A stretch of DNA of 54,478 bases from Acidobacteriota bacterium (GCA_022820545.1 JAJEFG010000054.1:1-54478); one strand, 5' to 3'; shown: positions 1 to 7,885, counted from the first letter of the stretch. Notes: generated from the letters alone by a model not told the origin. Program-made: numbers and translations.

Positions 1-92
1 CTGGGAGCGACCCCCGACCGGTAGCAGAAGTGGTAGCACGACTGCGAGTGTCGGGACCGTAGATCCGTGGATCGGAGGGGGGTCGCTCCCAG
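1..92. repeat. 92-bp element with 15-bp terminal inverted repeats
   Basis: The first 15 bases (CTGGGAGCGACCCCC) are the exact reverse complement of bases 78-92. The interior contains a short GTAGCAGAAGTGGTAGCA tract that resembles the repeated GTAGCGGAAG tract at 191-212. There is no coding potential. It looks like a small palindromic intergenic repeat or MITE. The window begins exactly at its left end, so part of it may lie outside. Confidence 0.7.
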
Positions 93-94
93 CC

Positions 95-138
95 CCACTC
101 TACGCCCCAAAGGCGGAGAGTGGATTCGCCAGCAGGCG
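95..138. repeat. Two adjacent hairpins
   Basis: CCACTCT (95-101) pairs with AGAGTGG (117-123). The stem continues with CGCC (103-106) against GGCG (112-115) after one mismatch, giving 11 pairs. A second hairpin, CGCC-AGCA-GGCG, follows at 127-138. These may be transcription-termination structures for a gene left of the window or part of a repeat cluster. There is no T-tract. Confidence 0.5.
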
Positions 139-190
139 ACCAACCGCAACGGCGCCAACGGCTCTCGTGAACCACGTTGGCGATCGCCGG

Positions 191-232
191 GTAGCGGAAG
201 TCGTAGCGGAAGGGGGGGTTGACTTCCGCTAC
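191..232. repeat. 12-bp inverted repeat with duplicated arm
   Basis: GTAGCGGAAGTC at 191-202 is the exact reverse complement of 221-232. A second partial left arm (GTAGCGGAAG, 203-212) could pair with the same right arm, so two alternative hairpins exist. From here to about 560 I see no recognisable gene, only short open frames without conserved features. Confidence 0.6.
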
Positions 233-571
233 TCCAACCGTGGCCCCGAACGTGGCCCCGCGGAGGGCAACCGGCCGGATCGCGGCGGTGATCAGCGTGG
301 CGGGCGAGTACGTCCCGGCCGCGGCGATGGCCCGTCCCGATGGCGGCGCGTCGGGCGGCGGTTCGGAGGTGCGATACGTTCCGTCCGCTGCTCCCTCGGG
401 TGCGGCTCGCGGTCCCGGATCCTGCCGCCCGGTGCGCTCGGGAGGGCGCGATGTTCCCGCCGTTGCCCTCTCTGTTTCGGGACTGCCGGGCGGTTCAGGA
501 AGTGTCCCCAGACGTGATCCCCGTTTTCGGTGGATGTGTATAATCGGCTGCAATAACAATGACTTACGAGG

Positions 572-690
572 GAGCAGCGGCGGCCCGCAGGGCCGCAAGC
601 GCGCAGGGCTCCACCTCCCGATCGCGCCACCGGCTTGGAACGCCGGTCTCCGACCGGCACCGCGGCGCTCCGCGCCGCGCACGTCCTGAC
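572..690 (+). repeat. Dispersed multi-hairpin repeat, copy A
   Basis: This copy is about 115 bp. It contains CCGGC-TTGGAAC-GCCGG, then GCCGGTC-TCC-GACCGGC, then GCGGCGC-TCC-GCGCCGC, which are consecutive perfect hairpins. The same sequence occurs inverted at 1058-1175 and shortened at 54214-54260. One stem shows a compensatory change between copies (see copy B). It resembles a REP/BIME-type element rather than a gene. Confidence 0.8.
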
Positions 691-733
691 CCTGGGCGCC
701 CAGGTGGCGTGCCGGCCTGGAACGCAGCTCCCC

Positions 734-1030
734 GCATTCACGGGGCCGGGGAACGGAAACTCCCCGCAATGGCGCAGTGCGGGGAGCCGGTGGGCGTCAG
801 CTATCCGCATTCGGGGAGCCGGCGGTCGTCAGCTATCCGCATTCGGGGAGCCGGTGGGCGTCAGCTCCCCGCATTCGAGCAGCCGGTGAGCGCAAGCTAC
901 CCGCATTCGGGCTGCCGGCGGGGGCAAGCTCCCCGCATTCGCGGAGCCGGTGGCCGTCAGCTACCCGCATTCGGGCTGCCGGCGGGGGCAAGCTCCCCGC
1001 ATTCGCGGAGCCGGTCGCGAGAGTTCCCCG
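734..1030. repeat. 32-bp imperfect tandem repeat array, about nine units
   Basis: Seven consecutive units of exactly 32 bp start at 807, 839, 871, 903, 935, 967 and 999, each beginning GCATTCG. Two more diverged units lie at 734-765 and 774-806. Within units, GGGGAGC can pair with the following GCTCCCC across a 12-nt loop. Since 32 is not a multiple of 3, the repeat changes reading frame from unit to unit, which argues against a coding role. There are no unique spacers between units, so it is not a CRISPR. The array is framed by inverted copies A and B. Confidence 0.85.
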
Positions 1031-1057
1031 GGCCAGGAGACAGAACGATTCCGCAGG

Positions 1058-1175
1058 TCCGCGCCGCGCCGTGCGCGGTGCGGAGCACCGCGGTGCCGGT
1101 CGGAGACCGGCGTTCCAAGCCGGTGGCGCCATCTGGAAGTGGAGGCCGACGCGCTTGCGGGGCTGCGGCCCGCGT
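1058..1175 (-). repeat. Dispersed multi-hairpin repeat, copy B (inverted)
   Basis: Read on the minus strand this matches copy A over about 110 bp. The third hairpin is GCGGTGC-TCC-GCACCGC here and GCGGCGC-TCC-GCGCCGC in copy A. Both arms changed and pairing is kept, which supports selection on structure. A further partial copy (GCCGGCGTTCCAAGCCGGCGGCGCC) lies at 1186-1210. Confidence 0.8.
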
Positions 1176-1237
1176 GCCGGCTGAAGCCGGCGTTCCAAGC
1201 CGGCGGCGCCTTCGCGGCTGTTGGCCGACTTACGCGG

Positions 1238-1834
1238 TCAGCCGCGCCGCCGCCCGATCCACCGTGGCACCGCCGACTGGTACTCCCGGTAGGCGTCGCC
1301 GTGGTGCGAGAGCAGGTATTCCTCCTCCAGCCGCACCTGGACCTTGATCCCGATCCAGGCGGCGACCAAGGCGCCGAAGCTGAGGGCGTTGGGCGCCACC
1401 AGGAAGAACCCGCCCACCCCCGTGAGCAGACCGAGATAGATGGGGTTTCGCGACCACGCGAAGAGCCCGTGACGGACGAGGGCCGTCTTCTCGGAAACAT
1501 CGATTCCCATCCGGAAGGAAGCGGACATCTGGGCCTGGCCGATACCGATCCACCCGATCGCGATCGCGGCGACGATGGCGCCGGTCCGGTGAACGGCCTC
1601 GGTCTCGAGGTACTGGATGGGGACCAGCCACGGCTTCACGCCCGGCGCGAAGGCGTACCCCAGAGCGATGAGCAGCCAGGTTCCGATGCTCGCCTTCAGC
1701 ACCCGGCCCGTCACCGCGTACACCGAGTCGTCCGGCTTCAGCTTCACGGGGTTGATCCCCGTTCTCCGGCGAACGAGCACCGCCCGCACCACGGTCATCC
1801 CGTAGAAGGTCAGCAGCAGGACGAGCAGCGTCAT
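1238..1834 (-). CDS. Isoprenylcysteine carboxyl methyltransferase (ICMT/PEMT)-family membrane protein
   Basis: This 198-residue membrane protein has about four to five hydrophobic segments. Near the C-terminus it carries the family signature RNPIYLG, followed by EEEYL and HGDAYREY, which forms the S-adenosylmethionine and substrate site in ICMT/PEMT-type enzymes. Bacterial members methylate lipids or other small substrates; the actual substrate cannot be told from sequence. It is the last gene of the minus-strand run, starting 8 bases after the LLM oxidoreductase stop codon, so it is probably co-transcribed with it. The repeat region begins just beyond its stop. Confidence 0.85.
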   Translation of the reverse strand: MTLLVLLLTFYGMTVVRAVLVRRRTGINPVKLKPDDSVYAVTGRVLKASIGTWLLIALGYAFAPGVKPWLVPIQYLETEAVHRTGAIVAAIAIGWIGIGQAQMSASFRMGIDVSEKTALVRHGLFAWSRNPIYLGLLTGVGGFFLVAPNALSFGALVAAWIGIKVQVRLEEEYLLSHHGDAYREYQSAVPRWIGRRRG

Positions 1835-1842
1835 CGATCGGT

Positions 1843-2883
1843 TCAGGAGCAGGCGCGCCGCAGGGCGTCCAGGCCGCCCGGCGCGGGGTTTCCCCCCTCA
1901 TCGACCGGTGGCGACACGATCAGGGTCGTGACCCCCGCTTCCCGGTAGGCGGCCATCCGCTCGGCGATCCTCGCCTCCGGACCGACGAGGCAGATCTCGT
2001 CCACCAGCCCGTCGGGCACGGCCGCCGCCGCGTCGTCCTTTTTCCCGTCGAGGTAGAGGTCCTGGATCGTCTTCGCTGCGGCTTCGTAGCCGTAGCGGCG
2101 CGCGAGCTGGTTGTAGAAGTTGCGCTTCCGCGCCCCCATGCCGCCCACGTAGAGCGCGATTCCGGGCCGCAACTGGTCGCGGAGACGGGCGAGATCGTCA
2201 CCCAGGGCGCAATCGACCATGGGAGCGACCTCGAGCGGCGCCGGGAGTTTCCGGCTTGCGGCGCCGGCGGCGAGCGCCGGGCCCCAGATGTCGGCGGCCT
2301 GGTCCGGCGAATAGAGGAACGGGAGCCAGCCGTCCGCGATCTCGGCGGTGAGCGCGGTGTTCTGCGGACCGATCGAGGCGACGTAGATCGGAATCCCGGC
2401 GCGGCGCGGCCGCAGCATGAGCTTCAGCGGCTTGCCGAGCCCGGTGCCGCCCGGCATGGGTAGCCGGACGGACTCCCCGTCGTATTCCAGCTTCCGCTCC
2501 CGGCGAAGGATGCACCGGATGACTTCGACGGTCTCGCGGGTCCGGGTCACCGGCTTCGCGAACGGGACCCCGTGCCACCCCTCCATGACCTGCGGACCGG
2601 ACACCCCCAGACCGAGGATCAGCCGGCCTTCGCTCAGCATGTCGAGCGTGGCCGCCGTCTGCGCGAGCAGGGCGGGCGTCCGGGAGCCGATGGGCAGGAT
2701 GGCGGCGCCGAGCGTGACCCGTTCCGTCCGGGCGCCGATCCAGGCGAGCAGGCTGACCCCGTCGGATCCCCAGGCCTCCGAGACCCAGACCGAATCGAAC
2801 CCCGCGGCCTCCGCCCGCTCGGCGAGCGTCACCGGGTCCGGCGACCCCTTCGTCAGGTAGCCGATTTCCAGACCGAGCTTCAT
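1843..2883 (-). CDS. LLM-class flavin/F420-dependent oxidoreductase
   Basis: This 346-residue protein has the luciferase-like monooxygenase TIM-barrel pattern. It opens with a strand reading LGLEIGY, then AGFDSVWVSEAW, then a segment on aliphatic leaders (LGAAILPIGSRTP), and continues with LSEGRLILGLGVSG. That arrangement is typical of F420-dependent LLM-class oxidoreductases of the MSMEG/F420 type. Cofactor (FMN or F420) and substrate remain unknown. It starts 7 bases downstream of the nth stop and is followed closely by the ICMT-like gene, so the three form a tight transcription unit. Confidence 0.85.
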   Translation of the reverse strand: MKLGLEIGYLTKGSPDPVTLAERAEAAGFDSVWVSEAWGSDGVSLLAWIGARTERVTLGAAILPIGSRTPALLAQTAATLDMLSEGRLILGLGVSGPQVMEGWHGVPFAKPVTRTRETVEVIRCILRRERKLEYDGESVRLPMPGGTGLGKPLKLMLRPRRAGIPIYVASIGPQNTALTAEIADGWLPFLYSPDQAADIWGPALAAGAASRKLPAPLEVAPMVDCALGDDLARLRDQLRPGIALYVGGMGARKRNFYNQLARRYGYEAAAKTIQDLYLDGKKDDAAAAVPDGLVDEICLVGPEARIAERMAAYREAGVTTLIVSPPVDEGGNPAPGGLDALRRACS

Positions 2884-2890
2884 GGAGCGG

Positions 2891-3649
2891 TCACCGGCGG
2901 GAACGACGCGTCGCCGGTTTTCGGGGCGCCGGCGGCTGCGACTCGACGCCGTTCCTCGGACACATGCTCTCCAGCGCGCATTCCCGGCATTTCGGATTGC
3001 GGGCGTCGCAGACCGCCCGGCCGTGCAGGATGACGCGGTGGCTGAAGTTGGTCCATTCCCGGCGCGGGACGAGCGCCATCAGCCGCTGTTCCGTGTGGTT
3101 CGTCGTCTTCTTCGGCGCGAGGCCCAGACGATGCGAGATGCGGAACACGTGGGTGTCCACCACCACGCCTTCGTTCTTCCCGAACCAGGTGCCGAGGACG
3201 ACGTTTGCGGTCTTCCGGGCGACGCCCGGCAGGGTCAGGAGGTCGTCCATGTTGTCCGGGACCTCGCCGGCGAAGTCGTCGCGGATCCGCTGGCAGGCGC
3301 CCATGATCGAGCGGGTCTTGTTCCGGAAGAAGCCCGTCGAATGGATCATCTCCTCCAGCTCGTCCGGGTCGGCGTCCGCGAAGTCATCGGCCGTCGGGTA
3401 GCGGGCGAAGAGCGCCGGGGTCACCATGTTCACCCGGCGGTCGGTGCACTGCGCCGAGAGGATGGTGGCGACCAGCAACTGGAGGGCGGAGTCGTGCAGG
3501 AGCGCGCATTCCGCCGCGTTGTACTCCTTGGCGAGCGCCCGGACGATCCGTCCCGCACGGCGCCGGAGGGCCCTTTCCGCAGCCTGACTGTCCGGGGTCG
3601 CCTCGTTCCCTGCGGCCCGGGCCTTCTTCTTTCGGGAGGGAGGCGCCAC
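2891..3649 (-). CDS. nth: Endonuclease III, base-excision repair DNA glycosylase/AP lyase
   Basis: This enzyme removes oxidised pyrimidines and cleaves the abasic strand. The 252-residue product has the helix-hairpin-helix motif LPGVARKTAN, with the catalytic lysine at K146, and the catalytic aspartate D165 in VVDTHVFR. The 4Fe-4S loop has cysteines at 214, 221, 224 and 230 (C-x6-C-x2-C-x5-C). About 30 basic residues precede the domain. The GTG start at 3649 shares its first G with the last base of the thiG TAG stop, so translation is probably coupled to thiG. Confidence 0.95.
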   Translation of the reverse strand: MAPPSRKKKARAAGNEATPDSQAAERALRRRAGRIVRALAKEYNAAECALLHDSALQLLVATILSAQCTDRRVNMVTPALFARYPTADDFADADPDELEEMIHSTGFFRNKTRSIMGACQRIRDDFAGEVPDNMDDLLTLPGVARKTANVVLGTWFGKNEGVVVDTHVFRISHRLGLAPKKTTNHTEQRLMALVPRREWTNFSHRVILHGRAVCDARNPKCRECALESMCPRNGVESQPPAPRKPATRRSRR

Positions 3650-4440
3650 TAGGCGAGCGGCGCGTCCGCCGGGGGCGAGGACGCGGTGGCGTAGCGGCGG
3701 CGGGGCATCCGTCCGGCAAGCCAGGAGAGCCGCCCGGCCTCGACGGCGAGCTTCATCGCCCCGGCCATCTTCACCGGTTCCCGGGCCGCCGCGACCGCGG
3801 TGTTCAGGAGCACGCCGTCCGCGCCCAGCTCCATCGCCACCGTCACGTCGGACGCGGTTCCCACCCCGGCGTCCACGATGACCGGCACCGAGACCGCCTC
3901 GCGGATGAACGCGATGTTGTTGCGGTTCTGGATCCCGAGCCCGGAGCCGATGGGGGCTCCCAGCGGCATCACCGCGGCGGCGCCGGCCTGCTCGAGCTTC
4001 CGGGCGACCACCACGTCGTCGCTCGTGTAGGGAAGCACCACGAATCCGTCGGCGACCAGTTCCCGGGTCGCGATCAGGAGTTCCTCGTTGTCCGGATAGA
4101 GCGTCTTCCGGTCGCCGATGACCTCCAGCTTGATCCAGTTCGAAAGCCCGGCCTCGCGGGCGAGATGCGCCGTGCGGACGGCTTCGGCGGCGGTGAAGCA
4201 GTCGGCGGTGTTGGGGAGCAGCGTGTAGCGGTCGCGGGGGATGTAGTCGAGCAGGGTCTCCTCGGCGTCGAGGTCCACCCGGCGGACGGCGACCGTCACC
4301 ATCTCGCAGCCGGAAGCGGCGTGACAGTCCCGCATCAGGGGAAGCGACGCGTACTTGCCGGTGCCGAGGATCAGGCGGGACCCGAAGGTGTGCCCGCCCA
4401 GCGCGAGCGGGGTGTCTTCGACCGCAGGCACTTCAGCCAC
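3649..4440 (-). CDS. thiG: Thiazole synthase
   Basis: ThiG builds the thiazole phosphate ring of thiamine from deoxyxylulose phosphate, dehydroglycine and the sulfur carried by ThiS thiocarboxylate. The 263 residues form a TIM barrel with the Schiff-base lysine K104 in [10 protein letters not shown], and the phosphate-binding loops around PLGAPIGSG and [10 protein letters not shown]. The start overlaps the end of thiS by 8 bases. A basic and Ala/Pro-rich tail of about 15 residues follows the usual C-terminus. ThiF, ThiH and ThiO are not in the window. Confidence 0.96.
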   Translation of the reverse strand: MAEVPAVEDTPLALGGHTFGSRLILGTGKYASLPLMRDCHAASGCEMVTVAVRRVDLDAEETLLDYIPRDRYTLLPNTADCFTAAEAVRTAHLAREAGLSNWIKLEVIGDRKTLYPDNEELLIATRELVADGFVVLPYTSDDVVVARKLEQAGAAAVMPLGAPIGSGLGIQNRNNIAFIREAVSVPVIVDAGVGTASDVTVAMELGADGVLLNTAVAAAREPVKMAGAMKLAVEAGRLSWLAGRMPRRRYATASSPPADAPLA

Positions 4441-4684
4441 CCCCCACGAAACTCACGATTTCCACGCGGTCTCCGGGTTTCAGGGCGGTGGTCTCCTGAT
4501 CGGCGCGGCGCACCAGGTGCCCGTTGAGCTCGACCGCGACCGGGCGGCTCAGCAGTCCGAGCGCCTCGAGGGCGCCCCGCACCGACGCCGGCTGCGGCAC
4601 GGCGCGCTCCTTCCCGTTGATGAAGAGGATGCCGGCGGAGGTCGCGGGAGCCTCCCGGCCCGATCGTTCGCTCTCGGCAATCAT
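4433..4684 (-). CDS. thiS: Sulfur carrier protein
   Basis: This is an 83-residue ubiquitin-fold protein ending in VSFVGGG. The C-terminal Gly-Gly is the residue pair adenylated and thiocarboxylated for sulfur transfer to the thiazole. The start at 4684 gives about 17 residues before the beta-grasp domain (ILFINGKER), somewhat longer than usual, so an internal start is possible. It overlaps thiG, its functional partner, by 8 bases and lies 36 bases downstream of selA. Confidence 0.92.
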   Translation of the reverse strand: MIAESERSGREAPATSAGILFINGKERAVPQPASVRGALEALGLLSRPVAVELNGHLVRRADQETTALKPGDRVEIVSFVGGG

Positions 4685-4720
4685 GAGGTCCGGGAAGGGT
4701 ACTTTGTGGATGGACCGGAT

Positions 4721-6157
4721 TCAGCCTCGTGAATCCGGTTCATCCAGGAGCGATTTGAGGGCGGCCAACAGCTCATCGTCTTCTTCCGGGGGAACGGTGC
4801 GCAGGTCGAGGAGCAGGCGGTCGTCCACGATGCGGCCGACCACCGGGGGCTCGTTCCGGAGCAGCCGCCGGCGGATCGCTTCCGCCTCGCTGCCGGCGCG
4901 GGAGAGAGCCAGGGCGCGGGTGGGCAGACCCGCTCCGGGGGCCGCCCCGCCTCCGATTCGGGAGGTCTCCACAACCACTTCGACAGTCCAGCCGGCGCCA
5001 GGCGCGAGGGAGTCGCGCAGCCGTTCCGCGGCCGCCGCGATCTCCTCGACCGGCCGCGCGATGGCGCGGATCACCGGGACCTCGCGGCGGGCGCGTCCGG
5101 TCAGGTGGCTCCACAGCGTTGCCTGGAGCCCGGCGATCGCCATCTTGTCGGGGCGCAGCGCCCGCGCCAGCGGATTCCTGCGACAGGCCCGGATCGCCTC
5201 CGGCGTCCCCAGCAGGATTCCCGCCTGCGGTCCTCCGAACAGCTTGTCTCCCGAGAAGATGACGAGGTCGGCGCCCGACGCGACCCGATCGGCGAGGGTC
5301 GGTTCGTCCCCGGCGCCCTCCACTCCGAGTTCGGCCAGCGGTTGCAGGTTCCCGCTGCCGAAGTCCTCGATCACCGGGATCTGGAACTCCGCCCCCAGCG
5401 ATACCAGGTCCGCGGTGGACGCCGCCTCGGTGAAGCCGACGATCCGGAAGTTGGACTGATGCACCTTCAGCAGCGCGCCGACCTCTCCCTGGCTCCCGGT
5501 GATGGCGCGCCGGTAGTCGTCGACGCGCGTCCGGTTGGTCGTCCCGACCTCGACGAGCCGGGCGCCGCTCTTCTCCAGGATGTCGGGGATCCGGAAGGAG
5601 TCTCCGATCTCGACCAGTTCCCCCCGGGACACCACCACGTCCTTCCCGGCGGCGAGGGTGTCGAGCGCGAGGAGGACTCCGCCGGCGGCATTCCCGGTGA
5701 CGGCCGAGGCCCTTCCGGGAAACATGGCCTCGAAGAGGCCCGCGAGGTGTTCCTGGCGGCTTCCCCGGGCGCCGGACGCAAGATCGAACTCGAGGTCGGA
5801 GTAACCGCTCGCGGCGCGGAAAACGGCCTGCGCGGCGCGCTCGGAGAGCGGCGCCCGCCCCAGGTTGGTGTGGACGACCACGCCGGTGGCGTTGATCACC
5901 CGCCGGAGGTCCGGCCCGGCCGCGCGGTCGAGCCGCGACGTGACGGCCGCGGCGAGCCAGGCCTCGGGATCGCGGGAGAAGCCCGCCGGAACGGCCGCCG
6001 CGCGCACGGCCCGGCGAAGTTCCGATAGCTCGGTGCGGAGAGCGGCCGTGACCAGCGGTCTCCCGAAGGCGTCGGCGAGGCTTCGGAACCGCGCGGTCTC
6101 GAGAAGCCGGCCCACCGCGGGGAGTTGCGCGAGGGCGCTCGGTTGGCGTTCGGACAC
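4721..6157 (-). CDS. selA: L-seryl-tRNA(Sec) selenium transferase
   Basis: SelA converts Ser-tRNA(Sec) to Sec-tRNA(Sec) with selenophosphate, using PLP. The protein has the INATGVVVHTNLGRAPL segment, the VKVHQSNF-type strand (LLKVHQSNFRIVG) and the PLP-lysine segment FSGDKLFGGPQAG. I chose the GTG at 6157, giving 478 residues beginning VSERQPSALAQLP, because this matches the usual SelA N-terminus. An in-frame ATG at 6235 would add 26 atypical residues. Neither start has a good ribosome-binding site. It is divergent from purH across about 95 bases. SelB, SelD and a tRNA-Sec are not in the window. Confidence 0.93.
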   Translation of the reverse strand: MSERQPSALAQLPAVGRLLETARFRSLADAFGRPLVTAALRTELSELRRAVRAAAVPAGFSRDPEAWLAAAVTSRLDRAAGPDLRRVINATGVVVHTNLGRAPLSERAAQAVFRAASGYSDLEFDLASGARGSRQEHLAGLFEAMFPGRASAVTGNAAGGVLLALDTLAAGKDVVVSRGELVEIGDSFRIPDILEKSGARLVEVGTTNRTRVDDYRRAITGSQGEVGALLKVHQSNFRIVGFTEAASTADLVSLGAEFQIPVIEDFGSGNLQPLAELGVEGAGDEPTLADRVASGADLVIFSGDKLFGGPQAGILLGTPEAIRACRRNPLARALRPDKMAIAGLQATLWSHLTGRARREVPVIRAIARPVEEIAAAAERLRDSLAPGAGWTVEVVVETSRIGGGAAPGAGLPTRALALSRAGSEAEAIRRRLLRNEPPVVGRIVDDRLLLDLRTVPPEEDDELLAALKSLLDEPDSRG

Positions 6158-6209
6158 GGAATCGGGACGCCGCGATGCGGGGATCTGACGGCGGCTCTCA
6201 AGAGTACTC

Positions 6210-6218
6210 AGGAGGTGA
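6210..6218 (+). promoter_or_regulatory. Perfect 9-nt Shine-Dalgarno upstream of purH
   Basis: AGGAGGTGA is fully complementary to the conserved 3' end of 16S rRNA. The nearest canonical purH ATG is 34 bases away, but an in-frame CTG lies at 6226, 7 bases downstream. Either CTG is the true start or the match is fortuitous. Confidence 0.45.
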
Positions 6219-6226
6219 CACGCCCC

Positions 6227-6235
6227 TGCTAGCAT
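6227..6235 (+). promoter_or_regulatory. Extended -10 candidate for purH
   Basis: TGCTAGCAT fits TG-N-TANNNT. The same TGCTAG core recurs before rplY (13031) and ispDF (19273). No TTGACA-like -35 is visible. If used, transcription would begin about 6242, only about 11 bases before the purH ATG, giving a nearly leaderless message. Confidence 0.4.
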
Positions 6236-6252
6236 CCGCCGCCGTCCGGCCC

Positions 6253-7836
6253 ATGAGTGATTCGCAAGACCCCAACAACCACCCGCGCCGAGCCCTGCTC
6301 AGCGTCAGCCGCAAGGAGGGGCTCGACGCCTTCGCCCGGGGGCTCGTCGAGCGCGGTTTCGAGATCGTGGCCAGCGGCGGCACGGCGCGTTTTCTCCGGG
6401 ACTCCGGCATCGCGGTGCTCGAGGTCTCCGAGGTCACCGGGCATCCCGAGATCCTCGACGGCCGCGTCAAGACCCTCCATCCGCGGATCCACGGGGGGAT
6501 CCTCGCCCGGCGCTCGCGTCCGGACGATCTCGAGTCGCTCGCGTCGCTGGGCATCCGGCCCATCGACGTGGTCGCCGTCAACTTCTACCCCTTCGAGGAG
6601 ACCCTCGCCCGGGGAGCCGGGGACGACGAGCTGAGGGAGAACATCGACATCGGCGGCCCCTGCCTGGTGCGCGCGGCGGCCAAGAACTGGCCCGACGTGA
6701 CGGTGGTCGTGGACCCGGGCGAGTACCCGGCGGTGCTCGCCGCCCTCGACGATCCCGACCCCAGCATCGGCCATGCGCTGCGCCGCCGGCTGGCGGGCGC
6801 GGCGTTCGCCGCGACCGCGGCCTACGACCGCGCGGTCGCGGGTTCGTTCGCCGGGGACGGCGGCGGGGAGGACTTCCCCGAGCGGGTGTCGCTCGAGTTC
6901 GCGCGGGTGGCCGAACTCCGCTACGGCGAGAACCCGCACCAGACGGCCGCGCTCTATCGCGATCCGGGAACCGGGCCCGCCGGCATCCCGGGCGCCCGGA
7001 AGCTCCACGGCAAGGAGCTGTCCTACAACAACATCCTGGATCTCGACGCCGCCGTACGGCTGGTCGCCGACCTGGCGAACTCCCGGGAGGACAGCGAAGC
7101 CGCCGCGGCGATCATCAAGCACTCGAATCCCGCCGGCGCCGCGGTCGCGGGCACGCTGGTGGAGGCGTACATGGCCGCGCGCGCCACCGATCCGGTGTCC
7201 GCCTTCGGCGGCATCGTGGCGCTGAGCCGCGAGGTGGATCTGGACACCGCGAAGGAGATGGCCTCGACCTTCCTGGAAGCCATTGCGGCCCCCTCCTTCC
7301 ATCCGGACGCCTTCGCGCGGCTCCGGCGGAAGAAGAACCTCCGGCTGATCGAGATGCCGGACCTTCGCGGTTTCGCGCCCGGAGGACGCTATTTCGCCCG
7401 GGTGGCGGGCGGACTGCTGGTCCAGGACTGGGACCGCGGCGACGACGAATCGGCGTACCGGGTGGCCACCCGGCGGGAGCCCTCGGAGGCCGAATGGGAG
7501 GGCCTGCGGTTCGTCTGGCAGGCCGCGAAACACGTGAAGTCGAATGCCATCGTGGTGGGGCGGGGCAGCGCCCTTCTGGGGGTGGGCGCCGGCCAGATGA
7601 GCCGGCTCGACTCCTGCCGGCTCGCGATCGAGAAGGCCCAGTCCCCGGTCGAGGGCGCCGTCGCGGCGTCGGACGCGTTCTTCCCGTTCGCCGACGGGCT
7701 CGAGGTGCTGGCCGACGCGGGGATCACCGCGGTGATCCAGCCGGGCGGCTCGGTGAGGGACCAGGAAGTCATCGACGCCGCTGACGAGCGGGGTCTGGCG
7801 ATGGTCTTGACCGGCGCGCGCCACTTCCGGCACTGA
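6253..7836 (+). CDS. purH: Bifunctional AICAR transformylase/IMP cyclohydrolase
   Basis: PurH performs the last two steps of purine synthesis, formylating AICAR and cyclising FAICAR to IMP. The 527-residue form from ATG 6253 starts just before RRALLSVSRKEGL, the beginning of the MGS-like cyclohydrolase domain. That domain contains GGTARFLRDSG and VKTLHPRIHGGIL. The transformylase domain carries the catalytic lysine-histidine pair in IIKHSNPAG, and LRYGENPHQ precedes it. The C-terminus has the usual IQPGGSVRDQEVI. An in-frame CTG at 6226 with a perfect Shine-Dalgarno would add nine residues. A strong hairpin follows the stop. Confidence 0.96.
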   Translation: MSDSQDPNNHPRRALLSVSRKEGLDAFARGLVERGFEIVASGGTARFLRDSGIAVLEVSEVTGHPEILDGRVKTLHPRIHGGILARRSRPDDLESLASLGIRPIDVVAVNFYPFEETLARGAGDDELRENIDIGGPCLVRAAAKNWPDVTVVVDPGEYPAVLAALDDPDPSIGHALRRRLAGAAFAATAAYDRAVAGSFAGDGGGEDFPERVSLEFARVAELRYGENPHQTAALYRDPGTGPAGIPGARKLHGKELSYNNILDLDAAVRLVADLANSREDSEAAAAIIKHSNPAGAAVAGTLVEAYMAARATDPVSAFGGIVALSREVDLDTAKEMASTFLEAIAAPSFHPDAFARLRRKKNLRLIEMPDLRGFAPGGRYFARVAGGLLVQDWDRGDDESAYRVATRREPSEAEWEGLRFVWQAAKHVKSNAIVVGRGSALLGVGAGQMSRLDSCRLAIEKAQSPVEGAVAASDAFFPFADGLEVLADAGITAVIQPGGSVRDQEVIDAADERGLAMVLTGARHFRH

Positions 7837-7856
7837 GTACTCACGGTACGCTGCGA

Positions 7857-7885
7857 GCCCGGATGACGCCGCCGGCGTTCCGGGC
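7857..7885 (+). terminator. Strong hairpin after purH
   Basis: GCCCGGA (7857-7863) pairs with TCCGGGC (7879-7885), and inside it ACGCC pairs with GGCGT around a GCC loop. This gives 12 base pairs with a two-base bulge. There is no T-run, so intrinsic termination is uncertain. It separates purH from the TPR gene. Confidence 0.5.

Noticed and set aside
477-530. Remnant of a REP-transposase-associated repeat (minus strand GGGGACACTTCCTGAAC)
   Set aside because: It looks familiar from other genomes, but there is only one copy here and no transposase, so I cannot support it.
539-544. Isolated TATAAT hexamer as a promoter for an RNA gene
   Set aside because: It has no matching -35 at 16-18 bases and no recognisable product downstream, so it is too weak to list as a feature.
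734-1030. CRISPR array
   Set aside because: The 32-bp units abut directly with no unique spacers, and no cas genes are nearby.
559-1347. Repeat-containing protein gene on the plus strand
   Set aside because: The frame is an artefact of GC-rich repeats. The 32-bp unit rotates through all three frames, and the frame runs into the antisense of the ICMT-like gene.
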